30,602 nt of DNA, from the IMG/VR virus record IMGVR_UViG_3300044799_000641, positions 1 to 30,602 of that record; one strand, given 5' to 3'. Source of the stretch: a virus. Shown here piece after piece: positions 23,169 to 29,926 of the stretch. Below the pieces are notes generated by a model. That model saw only the letters and a list, made by a program, of their open reading frames with translations, was not told the DNA's origin and did not search any database. Every line of letters starts with the position of its first letter. The first letter of the stretch is position 1. Both the position numbers and the translations under genes were made by a program.

Positions 23169-23693
23169 TCAGACCTCCCGGTCTTCCGGTCGAACATACT
23201 CCAGGACGAGAGCCTTGAAGATCTCCTCCTCCGTCTTACTCGCTATTACGCTTCCGTTCTCAATCACTCCTCGAGCAGCGCTTAGCATCATGCCGAGAGC
23301 TTTTGCGTGAGTGCAGAGGCGGACGTTGTGATCTGTGCTTCCAGTCCTAATCAAGAGAAGGACTCCCCACGTCTGAACTGTCGCCGCGTAAAAGTCAACT
23401 TGAGCCTGTCCGTCTGGCGAGCCAGCGAAAGGAACGTACATGCGAATAAGCTCCGGGCCTCCGATGCCCGGTTTGGCATAGAGTTCGCTTTTCATCAAAA
23501 TCGGAATGCGACCCCACATGAACGGCTTCGGGATGACCACGATGTCGATGTCATGAACTTCCGGCCGTCGACGTCTCACAGACCCGACAATCGCCGTTCG
23601 CTCACAGAGGGGATCGATCGTCTGGAGGATCTTTGCGGCCAGTTGCTGAGCCTCTTCTAGTGTCAAGACCACTTTCAAAAGCCACCGTCCCAT
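23169..23693 (-). CDS. Compact PolX-family DNA polymerase / nucleotidyltransferase
   Basis: 174 residues. Catalytic motifs of the DNA polymerase beta type are complete: IVGSVRRRR (36-43), D48 and D50 in HDIDIVV, and D100 in QVDFY. The thumb-like C-terminus follows: RTGSTDHNVRL (116-126), SKTEEEIFKAL (152-162) and YVRPEDRE (166-173). The N-terminal lyase and hairpin-helix-hairpin parts of usual PolX (330 or more residues) are absent, as in the 174-residue African swine fever virus PolX. It would fill gaps or add nucleotides during repair or replication of the viral DNA. Start ATG 23693 overlaps the preceding gene by 19 bases. Confidence 0.85.
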   Translation of the reverse strand: MGRWLLKVVLTLEEAQQLAAKILQTIDPLCERTAIVGSVRRRRPEVHDIDIVVIPKPFMWGRIPILMKSELYAKPGIGGPELIRMYVPFAGSPDGQAQVDFYAATVQTWGVLLLIRTGSTDHNVRLCTHAKALGMMLSAARGVIENGSVIASKTEEEIFKALVLEYVRPEDREV

Positions 23694-24169
23694 TCTTCGA
23701 CTTCCCAGTCTTCAGGACCATCCTCAAACTCAGGATGACAGTTGTATTTGCTTGGACAAGCATCGCAATCTCCTTGATGGACAGTACAATCGTCCATCTC
23801 AAATTTGGGACAATATTGTGGATATTCTTCTTTGAAATCCTCCCTGCAGCAGACGCAGATGCAACCGTTCACGCCACAAAACCAGATCACACCTGTGACC
23901 TTATTGAACTGGTCAGGTTCTCTTCCTTGAGCATTATCATAACATGGCTGAATGAATAGAACCGGACAACCAAAAGGCATAGGTAATTTTGCGTCTAAGA
24001 TTTTCTGCGTTGTGGCGCCCAAGAATTTGCCTTTATTCTCTCCGAAAGAAGATTCTCCTCTCTTCAAATATTCCCCAGATTTGGCTTCAAAGAACAGTTT
24101 GAGATATTCCGCTTGAGTAGACTTGAACTCCGGAGAACCTTTCTTCACATCCAACGTCTTTTCAACCAT
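23675..24169 (-). CDS. Cysteine-rich early protein, possible metal cluster
   Basis: 164 residues. About 12 cysteines lie in the C-terminal half: C85 region (PFGCPVLFIQPC), then CGVNGCICVCC, YCPKF, DDCTVHQGDCDACPSKYNC. The clusters with x2-x3 spacing suggest zinc or iron-sulfur binding, with a fold similar to no family I can name. The N-terminal 70 residues are helical and charged. Its ATG follows a GGAGGG site in GGAGGGCTC. The acidic C-terminal tail (PEDWEVEEWDGGF) is unusual and could mimic DNA or bind a partner. Confidence 0.55.
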   Translation of the reverse strand: MVEKTLDVKKGSPEFKSTQAEYLKLFFEAKSGEYLKRGESSFGENKGKFLGATTQKILDAKLPMPFGCPVLFIQPCYDNAQGREPDQFNKVTGVIWFCGVNGCICVCCREDFKEEYPQYCPKFEMDDCTVHQGDCDACPSKYNCHPEFEDGPEDWEVEEWDGGF

Positions 24170-24573
24170 CAGGAGCCCTCCTTGAAATATCTGAACCCTT
24201 GGCTCGGCTTAATTCCTACAGATTTTATCCAAGTCCACGATTCGCTATGAAAACGTAATTCATACTTTCGATCACGTTCACCCATTGCCTTGCACACGAA
24301 ATACCCCAAGACTCGACCTTTGACCGCAAAATAGAGTCGAACTTCAACATTGTCAGGGAAATCTATGTCATCTTCATCATACCAGCCGAAGCCAGGAGCC
24401 TTGGCAGACTCGGACACAACGCCTGTTGTCTCTGGAAATGCTATGTCAAGCAATCGTTTTGGAAATCGAGACATTGCCCAGTAACAATATGCACCTTCGC
24501 TCTTCTTTCCATCGCGTAGTTTGTGGTCCAACACTTTCTGGCTATTGCAGACCAAAACACCGATATAGGCCAC
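24169..24573 (-). CDS. Early protein, possible PUA/ASCH-like fold
   Basis: 134 residues beginning MAYIGVLVCNSQKVLDHKLR. The middle (VEVRLYFAVKGRVLGYFVCK) has the beta arrangement and G-x-V-x-G-Y-F turn seen in PUA/ASCH-like proteins, but no diagnostic motif is certain. GTG start at 24573 shares one base with the TAG of the upstream gene, after a GGGGG site. Function unknown. Confidence 0.5.
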   Translation of the reverse strand: MAYIGVLVCNSQKVLDHKLRDGKKSEGAYCYWAMSRFPKRLLDIAFPETTGVVSESAKAPGFGWYDEDDIDFPDNVEVRLYFAVKGRVLGYFVCKAMGERDRKYELRFHSESWTWIKSVGIKPSQGFRYFKEGS

Positions 24574-26114
24574 TATGAGCCCCCTTTGAATTTCACGCCC
24601 TGCGCAAGACAGTAGTAATTGCGGTCGGAATGTTTCTTAGCAATCAGATCCTCTTTCGCTAGATCATTAAGCGCATTATTGACTTCTTGAGGCGTTGCAC
24701 TCCAATGCTCCTCTTCAACAGCTTTCACAATCTCGCCCAGCTGCCGCCAAGTCTCCAACTTGCCTTTCTTCGCAACTGCAAGGACCTTGCCACGCATGTT
24801 TTCAGTATTAATAGTGACAAATTTCTCAGCAGAAGCCACATCAACAACAGTGACATTACGCTGCAAGCCCACGGCAGAACCACTAGGAGTCATGACTCCT
24901 ACTTCTGATGCATTACGCATCGGTAAGCCGTCCGGAAACAAAAACCCCACTAGCGCTTCTCGGAGGGCAGTGGCTCCTTTTAGTTCCTTGTTCTTCACTT
25001 CAAGGGCATCTGCAAGTTTAGCATCTGACTCGGTCAATTCATGAATTTTCTTCTCCAGGCGTTCAAATTCTGCCTTGTCCTTGACTGATGTATTCACCGA
25101 TGCAGCCGCTGATGAACCTCCTTCCATCATCTCCTTGACTGAAAGCTTAATGTTCGCCTTCTCCTCGAGTTGCACATTCCGCTTCTTGAGATCTTCGACT
25201 TGGTGCTCGAGGCGTTTGACAGTTGACTCTTCCTCTTTCTTAGCAGCAACAGCCTTCGCAATCTCTTCCTGAAGACCTCCCAGGGCTCGCGACAGATCCG
25301 CAGTGAAAGGCTTCGGCTCAATCAATGGTGTGTCGGCGCCGTGAGGACACAATCGCTTTCGAACTGCAACTGTGTCGACGCCGCCCTTGTGACTGACGAC
25401 AAACGAGCCCGTAGGCAACTTCATAATCTGCTCTTCACTAATGTCCAGGTGCTGTTTTTTCACGAGAAACATGAGACCGGTTCTAGGATCCAAGTCTGCA
25501 GGACTCGTGAACTTGCCGAACAAATTGATGTTGCACTGGCTTAGTGGGCTCTTGTGGAGATCTGCAGGACGCTGGCTAATGAGAATTGGAAAAATGCCGA
25601 TCTTACGGCCGTGTTTTGCGATAAGGCTCACTCGAGACAGAGACTGCTTGGTGACTTGGTCCCACATTTGCGGCGCCCAAGTATCTGCCTCTTCCAACAC
25701 CAGGAAGAGCACGCGCCTGTACTTCTGCTCGAGGCGATAAAGATTCCACAAAAACGTAGAGACAAACTTGATCTGCTCTCCTTCATCTTCGATGTCGCTC
25801 ACGTTGACGACGAGGCTGATGCCTTTCTCCAAAGCAGCTTTGACATATTCATGTGCAAACGCAGGCTCAAGCGGGAGATCCTGATAAGGCCCACCGACAA
25901 CGACCACGTTATTGTACCGGGCTTTCAACGTGTGCCACTCAGGAATAGGCTCAATGATAATTACTTGCGCATGATTATCCAAGACGTCTTCAACGAGGTC
26001 CGCTGCGGCGTTGCTCTTGCCGTGACCACTCATAGCTAATATACTGAAGCGTAAGCCTTCACGCTTGTAATCATCCGTGTCGATGGCAAATTCTGGGGAG
26101 AGACGTAACTTCAT
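24573..26114 (-). CDS. HerA/FtsK-superfamily ATPase with coiled coil and C-terminal winged helix
   Basis: 513 residues. Walker A is MSGHGKSNAA (K33), Walker B VLFLVLEEAD (135-144), and SQRPA (180-184) carries the arginine typical of HerA/VirB4-type enzymes. After the ATPase domain (about 1-270) come a long coiled coil (about 280-390) and a winged-helix-like end (about 440-505). HerA hexamers translocate DNA and usually act with the nuclease NurA; no NurA gene is seen here. The enzyme may act in viral replication, recombination or DNA delivery. ATG 26114 has GGAGGTTGA 3 bases upstream and overlaps the methyltransferase stop in ATGA. Confidence 0.85.
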   Translation of the reverse strand: MKLRLSPEFAIDTDDYKREGLRFSILAMSGHGKSNAAADLVEDVLDNHAQVIIIEPIPEWHTLKARYNNVVVVGGPYQDLPLEPAFAHEYVKAALEKGISLVVNVSDIEDEGEQIKFVSTFLWNLYRLEQKYRRVLFLVLEEADTWAPQMWDQVTKQSLSRVSLIAKHGRKIGIFPILISQRPADLHKSPLSQCNINLFGKFTSPADLDPRTGLMFLVKKQHLDISEEQIMKLPTGSFVVSHKGGVDTVAVRKRLCPHGADTPLIEPKPFTADLSRALGGLQEEIAKAVAAKKEEESTVKRLEHQVEDLKKRNVQLEEKANIKLSVKEMMEGGSSAAASVNTSVKDKAEFERLEKKIHELTESDAKLADALEVKNKELKGATALREALVGFLFPDGLPMRNASEVGVMTPSGSAVGLQRNVTVVDVASAEKFVTINTENMRGKVLAVAKKGKLETWRQLGEIVKAVEEEHWSATPQEVNNALNDLAKEDLIAKKHSDRNYYCLAQGVKFKGGS

Positions 26115-26740
26115 TGTTCAACCTCCAAGAGATGAGACTCTTTTACCAATTCGTCTCGACATGCGCGCGCAATAGGGATTGAGAGGGGAAGAGGAATCTT
26201 CGCCCTGAAAAATGACCGTAATGCGTTAAATGCGAAGACTGAGTTCAAGACATCATGGGCTTTACATCGAATTGAGCCCACGGGGGAATCTGTTTTTGAC
26301 GGAAAGTTTGATTGTGGAAAAAGAAATGATGGCAGTTTTCCCCATAAGTACCAAGGCTTGATGATTATCGCAGGCGGTCCTAGCAATGGTTCAATATGTT
26401 GCAGTGAACCGTAGACATTTTCTAGTATCCAAAACTTCGGGTTCACTTCTCGAATTATCCTAATGCATTCTTTGACAAGTTCCAAGCCTTTAGCAGGATC
26501 CGGAGGCTTACGCTGGTGTCTGGCAACTGCGAGACGAGTTAACGTGCTAAATTCGGTGCATGGAGGAGATGCAGTAACAACGTCAAAAGCTTCACTAGGA
26601 TGATAATCTTTAAGGTCCTTCATCACAAGCTTGTACGGATACCCAATGTCAAGAATGTCCACTCCAGTACAGTCAAACCCTGCCCTGTAGAAACCTATGC
26701 TCCATCCGCCTAACCCACAACAAAGGTCCAGCAACTTCAA
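26111..26740 (-). CDS. Short C5 cytosine DNA methyltransferase
   Basis: 209 residues. SAM-binding motif I DLCCGLGGWSIGF (5-17), motif IV with the catalytic cysteine SPPCTEFS (C61) and motif VI ENV (107-109) are present; RAKIPLPLS near the end resembles motif X. The usual 300-400-residue enzymes also have a target-recognition domain, which is missing or very small here. Its likely role is to methylate viral DNA against host restriction. No matching restriction gene is present. Start TTG 26740 follows GGAGGC and shares TTGA with the previous stop. Confidence 0.8.
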   Translation of the reverse strand: MKLLDLCCGLGGWSIGFYRAGFDCTGVDILDIGYPYKLVMKDLKDYHPSEAFDVVTASPPCTEFSTLTRLAVARHQRKPPDPAKGLELVKECIRIIREVNPKFWILENVYGSLQHIEPLLGPPAIIIKPWYLWGKLPSFLFPQSNFPSKTDSPVGSIRCKAHDVLNSVFAFNALRSFFRAKIPLPLSIPIARACRDELVKESHLLEVEQ

Positions 26741-27075
26741 ACAGAAGCCTCCGGAATTGGTGCAGCAACTAGAATTTTCTGCCCAGGCAACGGCGGACGT
26801 CGAGGTACATGGTGTTCAGTTATATGGTGACTCTTCTTGTACCACATCGGCCCTAGGAACTTGGGGTATCTGAAAATCAAGTGCCTACTTGATGGTTTCT
26901 TGCCGCGATAGTAATAACAGTCTGCATCTGATCTCTCTTCGCCGGGAATCATACCGTTTAGCAATGGATATTCAGTGATGATATCTTCAAATGAAGAATA
27001 GTCAACATCTGGAACAAATCGGTGAGAACGCCAATACGGAGAATCTTGATAACCGCATTTCGGGCATTTGTTCAA
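26737..27075 (-). CDS. Small zinc-knuckle protein, unknown function
   Basis: 112 residues from TTG 27075, which lies 7 bases after AGGAGA and shares TTGA with the stop of the upstream gene; a longer reading to 27138 overlaps that gene by 67 bases and is less likely. It opens MNKCPKCGYQDSPYW, one half of a zinc ribbon. H/C-rich and basic parts follow (YKKSHHITEHHVPRRPP). No second CxxC is present, so it may need a partner to bind zinc. Function unknown. Confidence 0.55.
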   Translation of the reverse strand: MNKCPKCGYQDSPYWRSHRFVPDVDYSSFEDIITEYPLLNGMIPGEERSDADCYYYRGKKPSSRHLIFRYPKFLGPMWYKKSHHITEHHVPRRPPLPGQKILVAAPIPEASV

Positions 27076-27947
27076 GAAGAAGTCTCCTGAACATTCCAAA
27101 CAATCAGAGGCTCCAGGCAGACCGGGCACACACGCCAAACAGCAACATCCTCAATCCCTCGCCCTGTCTGGCATTTCCGACAGTACGTCTCAAAATAGAT
27201 TAATCCAGGTGCCCCGGCTTTTATGGGAGTCTTTTGAGCATGACCTCTCAGGCCTTTCTCGATTTGCTCTTCATGAGTTCGAATCTCCCTTCGGAGGTTC
27301 TCTTTCTTTTTCGGCTCTTCAGGCCAGTTGAAGCGAGGCCGGAGTTCTTCTCTTAGACTATGCTTCTTCTCTTCGTCGCAGCAACAGAGATCCTTAGGCA
27401 AACCGCAATCCGGACAAACATTCTCCAGACCCTTCTGCAGCCCCGGAACGCTCAAGACTTTCTTTGGTCGTCCCCTCTTCCCTGGGCGAGGTAGGCCTGC
27501 CTTCACAAGTTTGCGGTACTTCTGCAAGATAGCGTTAGGACTCCGTTCCTGAAACTCTTTCGTGAGGGCTCTGCATTTTTCTTCAAGGCTGCCTTTCAAC
27601 TCGTTGATCCGGCTGATTAACCGCTGCTCGTCTTTTAGACCCCATTGCGGGCCTTTCATAGCAGAGAGGTTTGAGCGGCCCTTTCTTGTCGCCTCAGGCG
27701 TTGGAGGCTCCTTTTTCTCAGTCCTGGGCTCGTAGACCGTTCTCTCAGATTTTCCGTGACGTTTAATCGTAAGAACCAAGGTAACGGGTTTCTCCCCGAA
27801 ATCCGTGAAAACGCAGCCATAACCTTGCTCATCGAGGAATGCTTCCCAATCAGGATCAAACTGGTCTCCCGGAACAACAATGCACTCACCATGAGGCGGA
27901 ACATTCTTCACTGGAAAACGCAACTTCAACTGATCTAAACTGATCAA
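27072..27947 (-). CDS. Multi-domain nucleic-acid-binding protein with an aIF1-like zinc motif
   Basis: 291 residues from TTG 27947, chosen because GGGAGG is 10 bases upstream and it forms a TTGA with the preceding stop. An N-terminal domain (about 1-65) has no known match. Residues about 102-148 (WGLKDEQRLISRINELKG...) resemble a Myb/SANT helix bundle. RPGKRGRPKKV (154-164) is an AT-hook. CPDCGLPKDLCCC (178-190) is close to the N-terminal C-x2-CGLPxxLC-x-C motif of archaeal translation initiation factor aIF1/SUI1, though the SUI1 fold itself is absent. A zinc ribbon at the end uses C256/C259 and C274/C277. The combination suggests a transcription or replication regulator. Confidence 0.65.
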   Translation of the reverse strand: MISLDQLKLRFPVKNVPPHGECIVVPGDQFDPDWEAFLDEQGYGCVFTDFGEKPVTLVLTIKRHGKSERTVYEPRTEKKEPPTPEATRKGRSNLSAMKGPQWGLKDEQRLISRINELKGSLEEKCRALTKEFQERSPNAILQKYRKLVKAGLPRPGKRGRPKKVLSVPGLQKGLENVCPDCGLPKDLCCCDEEKKHSLREELRPRFNWPEEPKKKENLRREIRTHEEQIEKGLRGHAQKTPIKAGAPGLIYFETYCRKCQTGRGIEDVAVWRVCPVCLEPLIVWNVQETSS

Positions 27948-28141
27948 ATGAATATAGCCTCCCAACAAGCCTTATGATAGTGACGTTGCGAACGGTGAAG
28001 AATGTCCCGTTTATTACGACTGATCACTTTGTCGCCCAATCGAAAACGTATGTTGCACCGGCAACATGCTCCAGAGTAGCCTCGCAATAAGATCGTTGAA
28101 AGCCATCTCTTGGAAGCTTCAAAAACTCTGGAATAAACCAT
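27944..28141 (-). CDS. 65-residue zinc-binding protein (LIM/ribbon-like)
   Basis: ATG 28141 is preceded by GGAGG at 10 bases; the start is placed here rather than further upstream, where another gene lies. The sequence has ACCRCNIRF (C-x2-C), GDKVISR, and HYHKACWEA (H-x-H-x2-C), a four-ligand pattern like that of small LIM/ribbon-type treble-clef proteins. The stop overlaps the next TTG start. DNA or protein binding is likely; exact role unknown. Confidence 0.65.
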   Translation of the reverse strand: MVYSRVFEASKRWLSTILLRGYSGACCRCNIRFRLGDKVISRNKRDILHRSQRHYHKACWEAIFI

Positions 28142-28269
28142 TAAGCCGGCGCCTCCACTGTAATCTTCCGGATCTGCAGATCCAAGTCCAGATCTTCGAT
28201 GTCGCGCTCGACACGATTCAGCCACTTCAAAAGACCCCGAGACTCCTTGTCAATCTTACCTAGTGTCAT
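28141..28269 (-). CDS. 42-residue early microprotein
   Basis: ATG 28269 follows GGAGG by 6 bases. The frame runs to TAA 28143-28141 and its last base is the first base of the next ATG. The product is charged and helical: MTLGKIDKESRGLLKWLNRV followed by an acidic segment EDLDLDL. No family known. The coupled start and good ribosome site support it. Confidence 0.6.
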   Translation of the reverse strand: MTLGKIDKESRGLLKWLNRVERDIEDLDLDLQIRKITVEAPA

Positions 28270-28363
28270 CTGGAGCCTCCTTGTGATTCAAAGGGCAATG
28301 TTCTAGTTCCTTACATGGACATTCTTGCACGTTTTCTAGGGGGCAATTAATCGGAGGTTTCAT
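28256..28363 (-). CDS. 35-residue cysteine-rich microprotein
   Basis: ATG 28363 has GGAGG 6 bases upstream, and TAA is at 28258-28256, overlapping the next gene by 14 bases. Residues 7-27 read CPLENVQECPCKELEHCPL plus NH: cysteines at 7, 15, 17 and 23 with histidines at 22 and 27, enough for a zinc site. Similar tiny C/H proteins are common in archaeal viruses but cannot be assigned a function. Confidence 0.55.
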   Translation of the reverse strand: MKPPINCPLENVQECPCKELEHCPLNHKEAPDDTR

Positions 28364-28472
28364 GTGAAGCCTCCTTTTTGCGTGCGCCGACAATGACCAT
28401 TATGATGCCAAGGACTCCGAAACAAACCAGGACCGGAGACAGAAGCACTCTGAAAAATCTCGGCAACCGCAT
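28347..28472 (-). CDS. 41-residue single-helix membrane microprotein
   Basis: ATG 28472 shares one base with the preceding TGA and follows GGGGG by 6 bases. The peptide has a basic start (MRLPRFFR), one membrane helix at about 9-29 (VLLSPVLVCFGVLGIIMVIV) and a charged tail (GARKKEASHETSD). It sits in the early operon, so early membrane remodelling or immunity to superinfection is possible; that is a guess. Confidence 0.55.
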   Translation of the reverse strand: MRLPRFFRVLLSPVLVCFGVLGIIMVIVGARKKEASHETSD

Positions 28473-28873
28473 CAAGGGCCCCCTATTGTGCGCTTCAAAG
28501 GATTGAACAGACGGACAATTCTGTCGGGATATTCAACCATGACAGTGTGACCATGAGTTACTTCATGACGTTTGGCATATTGGGCCCACTCAGGGACAGG
28601 TTTGTTAGCCGGTCCAGACATTTCGAGACCCCAGTCAATTAATCCGCCTTTCCAAATTATGTTGTCGCCGCCTTTGCATTGAGGGCAGAACACTCGGACA
28701 TCGTAGTCTTTCTTTTCCATTAGACCCATACTTGAGAAACTTTCTTGCAGGACATCGAGTTTTCGGTGATCCTCTGTCCTCTTCTTTTTCACAACTGGAA
28801 TCCACTCACCGTTTTCAAGAAGCTCACACAATCTAAAATCCGGAGCAACATGATGACGCGGTCGATGACTCAC
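28472..28873 (-). CDS. Early protein with one CxxC pair, unknown function
   Basis: 133 residues from GTG 28873, with GGAG 9 bases upstream. The N-terminus is His/Arg rich (MSHRPRHHVAPDF) and CPQC lies at about 63-66. The end includes EYPDRIVRLFNPLKR. A single CxxC suggests half of a zinc site. No family recognised. Confidence 0.5.
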   Translation of the reverse strand: MSHRPRHHVAPDFRLCELLENGEWIPVVKKKRTEDHRKLDVLQESFSSMGLMEKKDYDVRVFCPQCKGGDNIIWKGGLIDWGLEMSGPANKPVPEWAQYAKRHEVTHGHTVMVEYPDRIVRLFNPLKRTIGGP

Positions 28874-29308
28874 CTATAATCTCTCCTGAGTCATCCGGTG
28901 AAGCCTCAACTCTCGAAGCATAACATCCACTCCCACAATCACATCCGGCTGCGCCATCTGCCAATGAGCCTTCAAAACATCCCGAATCTGATCCTGAGAC
29001 GGCTCCAAAATACGCTGCTCACTATAAGCCAACGTCATAGCAGCTGCCAACGCTGTATTTGCCAAATTCAGAAGCTGCTGCGTACTTGTCATGCGAAAAT
29101 AAGCAACAGGTTTACTCATTGCCCTGTTCAACTTGTGCCTCCGATCGAGAAGCAACTGAACTCGTAAGGGCTCGCCGTCCCGGTCAACTAAGTCAAACCG
29201 GAGGACCTGTTTGAACTCGCGTAAAGTGTCGTCGCATTCAATTTCGCGCCAGTTGACCATGACAAGGTCAGATGGCTTAGGGTTACTTTCTTGAACCGCT
29301 GCTGTCAA
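28874..29308 (-). CDS. Early protein of unknown function
   Basis: 144 residues, with TTG 29308 taken as the start because GGAGGT lies 10 bases upstream; a reading from 29362 is possible but overlaps the previous gene by 80 bases and has no ribosome site. The sequence contains REIECDDTLREFKQVLRFDLVDRDGEP then a helical part (AALAAAMTLAYSEQRILEPSQ). No known domain was recognised. Confidence 0.5.
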   Translation of the reverse strand: MTAAVQESNPKPSDLVMVNWREIECDDTLREFKQVLRFDLVDRDGEPLRVQLLLDRRHKLNRAMSKPVAYFRMTSTQQLLNLANTALAAAMTLAYSEQRILEPSQDQIRDVLKAHWQMAQPDVIVGVDVMLRELRLHRMTQERL

Positions 29309-29501
29309 GTTTAGTCTGACCTCCGTAAGAGATCTTGACATCAAATTCTGAGTCAAGTTCAAACGCGTCGAGTTGCTGCATCACTTCCAGCTTCAAAAGA
29401 AGCTTCTCGCCTTCGGCAGACACTAGAACAACTGTCGGAGTCTTGTCTTTCCCTCTCAAACCGATATCGGTGACTTTCATGACACGTTCCAACAAGCTCA
29501 A
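29283..29501 (-). CDS. Small early protein, beta-rich
   Basis: 72 residues from TTG 29501, which shares TTGA with the preceding stop and follows GGAG by 5 bases; ATG 29480 (MKVTDIGL) is an alternative. It is probably a small beta barrel: VTDIGLRGKDKTPTVVLVSAEGEKLLLKLEV. Neighbouring genes overlap on both sides. Function unknown. Confidence 0.5.
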   Translation of the reverse strand: MSLLERVMKVTDIGLRGKDKTPTVVLVSAEGEKLLLKLEVMQQLDAFELDSEFDVKISYGGQTKLDSSGSRK

Positions 29502-29605
29502 TCAGGCTCCGGCAATTCGTTACGAGATTCTTTAAACAATTTCCGAACCGCAACAGCGAGCTCGTGCAAAAGAGCAGCAGGACTATGATCATCTATCCCT
29601 GACAA
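29498..29605 (-). CDS. 35-residue early microprotein
   Basis: TTG 29605 lies within the end of the ribbon-helix-helix gene, 6 bases after GGAGGG (in GGAGGGCTCC), and the frame runs to TGA 29500-29498. The product MSGIDDHSPAALLHELAVAV is followed by a basic-acidic end (RKLFKESRNELPEPD) and is predicted helical. It fills the gap between its neighbours and is coupled at both ends. Function unknown. Confidence 0.55.
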   Translation of the reverse strand: MSGIDDHSPAALLHELAVAVRKLFKESRNELPEPD

Positions 29606-29771
29606 TTGGAGCCCTCCTCTTCAATGCCTCTAGACGAAGCCTTGCTGCTTCGGCGACAAACTCGGCATTGCTCCTGTACGGTCCATTAGGCCTCACATGC
29701 TTCTCCTGAATTTCATCAACAAGCGAAGCCATGAGACTCACATTTCTGAACCTCTTCTCCCTAGATTCCAC
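29589..29771 (-). CDS. Ribbon-helix-helix repressor-like protein
   Basis: 60 residues with the short beta strand (RFRNVSLMASL) and two helices (VDEIQEKHV and SNAEFVAEAARLRLEAL) of the RHH/MetJ-Arc family, which bind DNA as dimers with the strands in the major groove. GTG 29771 has GGAGGT 6 bases upstream. It is the first gene of the early operon, transcribed away from a second RHH gene across a 155-base region holding three copies of TGCTCTA. Autoregulation and control of the lysogeny or replication decision are inferred. Confidence 0.8.
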   Translation of the reverse strand: MESREKRFRNVSLMASLVDEIQEKHVRPNGPYRSNAEFVAEAARLRLEALKRRAPIVRDR

Positions 29772-29828
29772 GCCTAAACCTCCTTCAATATTGCTCTATT
29801 CTTAAATGAACTTCTCCTTCCATGTGAG

Positions 29829-29846
29829 GTTCTATATAACACTTTA
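29829..29846 (-). promoter_or_regulatory. Predicted early promoter (leftward)
   Basis: On the - strand GTTATATAGA (29840-29831) is a TATA-like box with AAAG upstream as a BRE-like element. Transcription would start near 29805-29810, about 35 bases before the RHH gene. A TGCTCTA site overlaps the BRE side and another lies in the leader. Confidence 0.55.
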
Positions 29847-29879
29847 GAGCAAAAATGCGTTAACTTTACATGATGAGAA

Positions 29880-29895
29880 TAAGGCATTTATAATG
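29880..29895 (+). promoter_or_regulatory. Predicted promoter of the rightward RHH gene
   Basis: TTTATAA (29887-29893) lies inside the palindrome GCATTTATAATGC (29883-29895 region). The expected start of transcription is near 29915, giving a leader of about 12 bases before TTG 29927. A TGCTCTA site lies between the box and the start point. Confidence 0.55.
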
Positions 29896-29926
29896 CAAAC
29901 ATGCTCTAGTTTATTGGACGAGATAG

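Larger units (their letters stand above)
29792..29908. repeat. Three operator-like TGCTCTA sites
   Basis: TGCTCTA occurs at 29792-29798 and 29902-29908, and its complement TAGAGCA at 29845-29851. The sites are spaced 53 and 57 bases between starts and alternate in orientation. One touches each promoter and one lies in the leftward leader. RHH proteins usually bind short repeated sites like these; which of the two RHH proteins binds is unknown. Confidence 0.55.

Noticed and set aside
29359-29592. - strand 77-codon frame overlapping two small early genes
   Set aside because: It lacks a Shine-Dalgarno site, and its sequence is explained by the coupled 35- and 72-residue genes in other frames.
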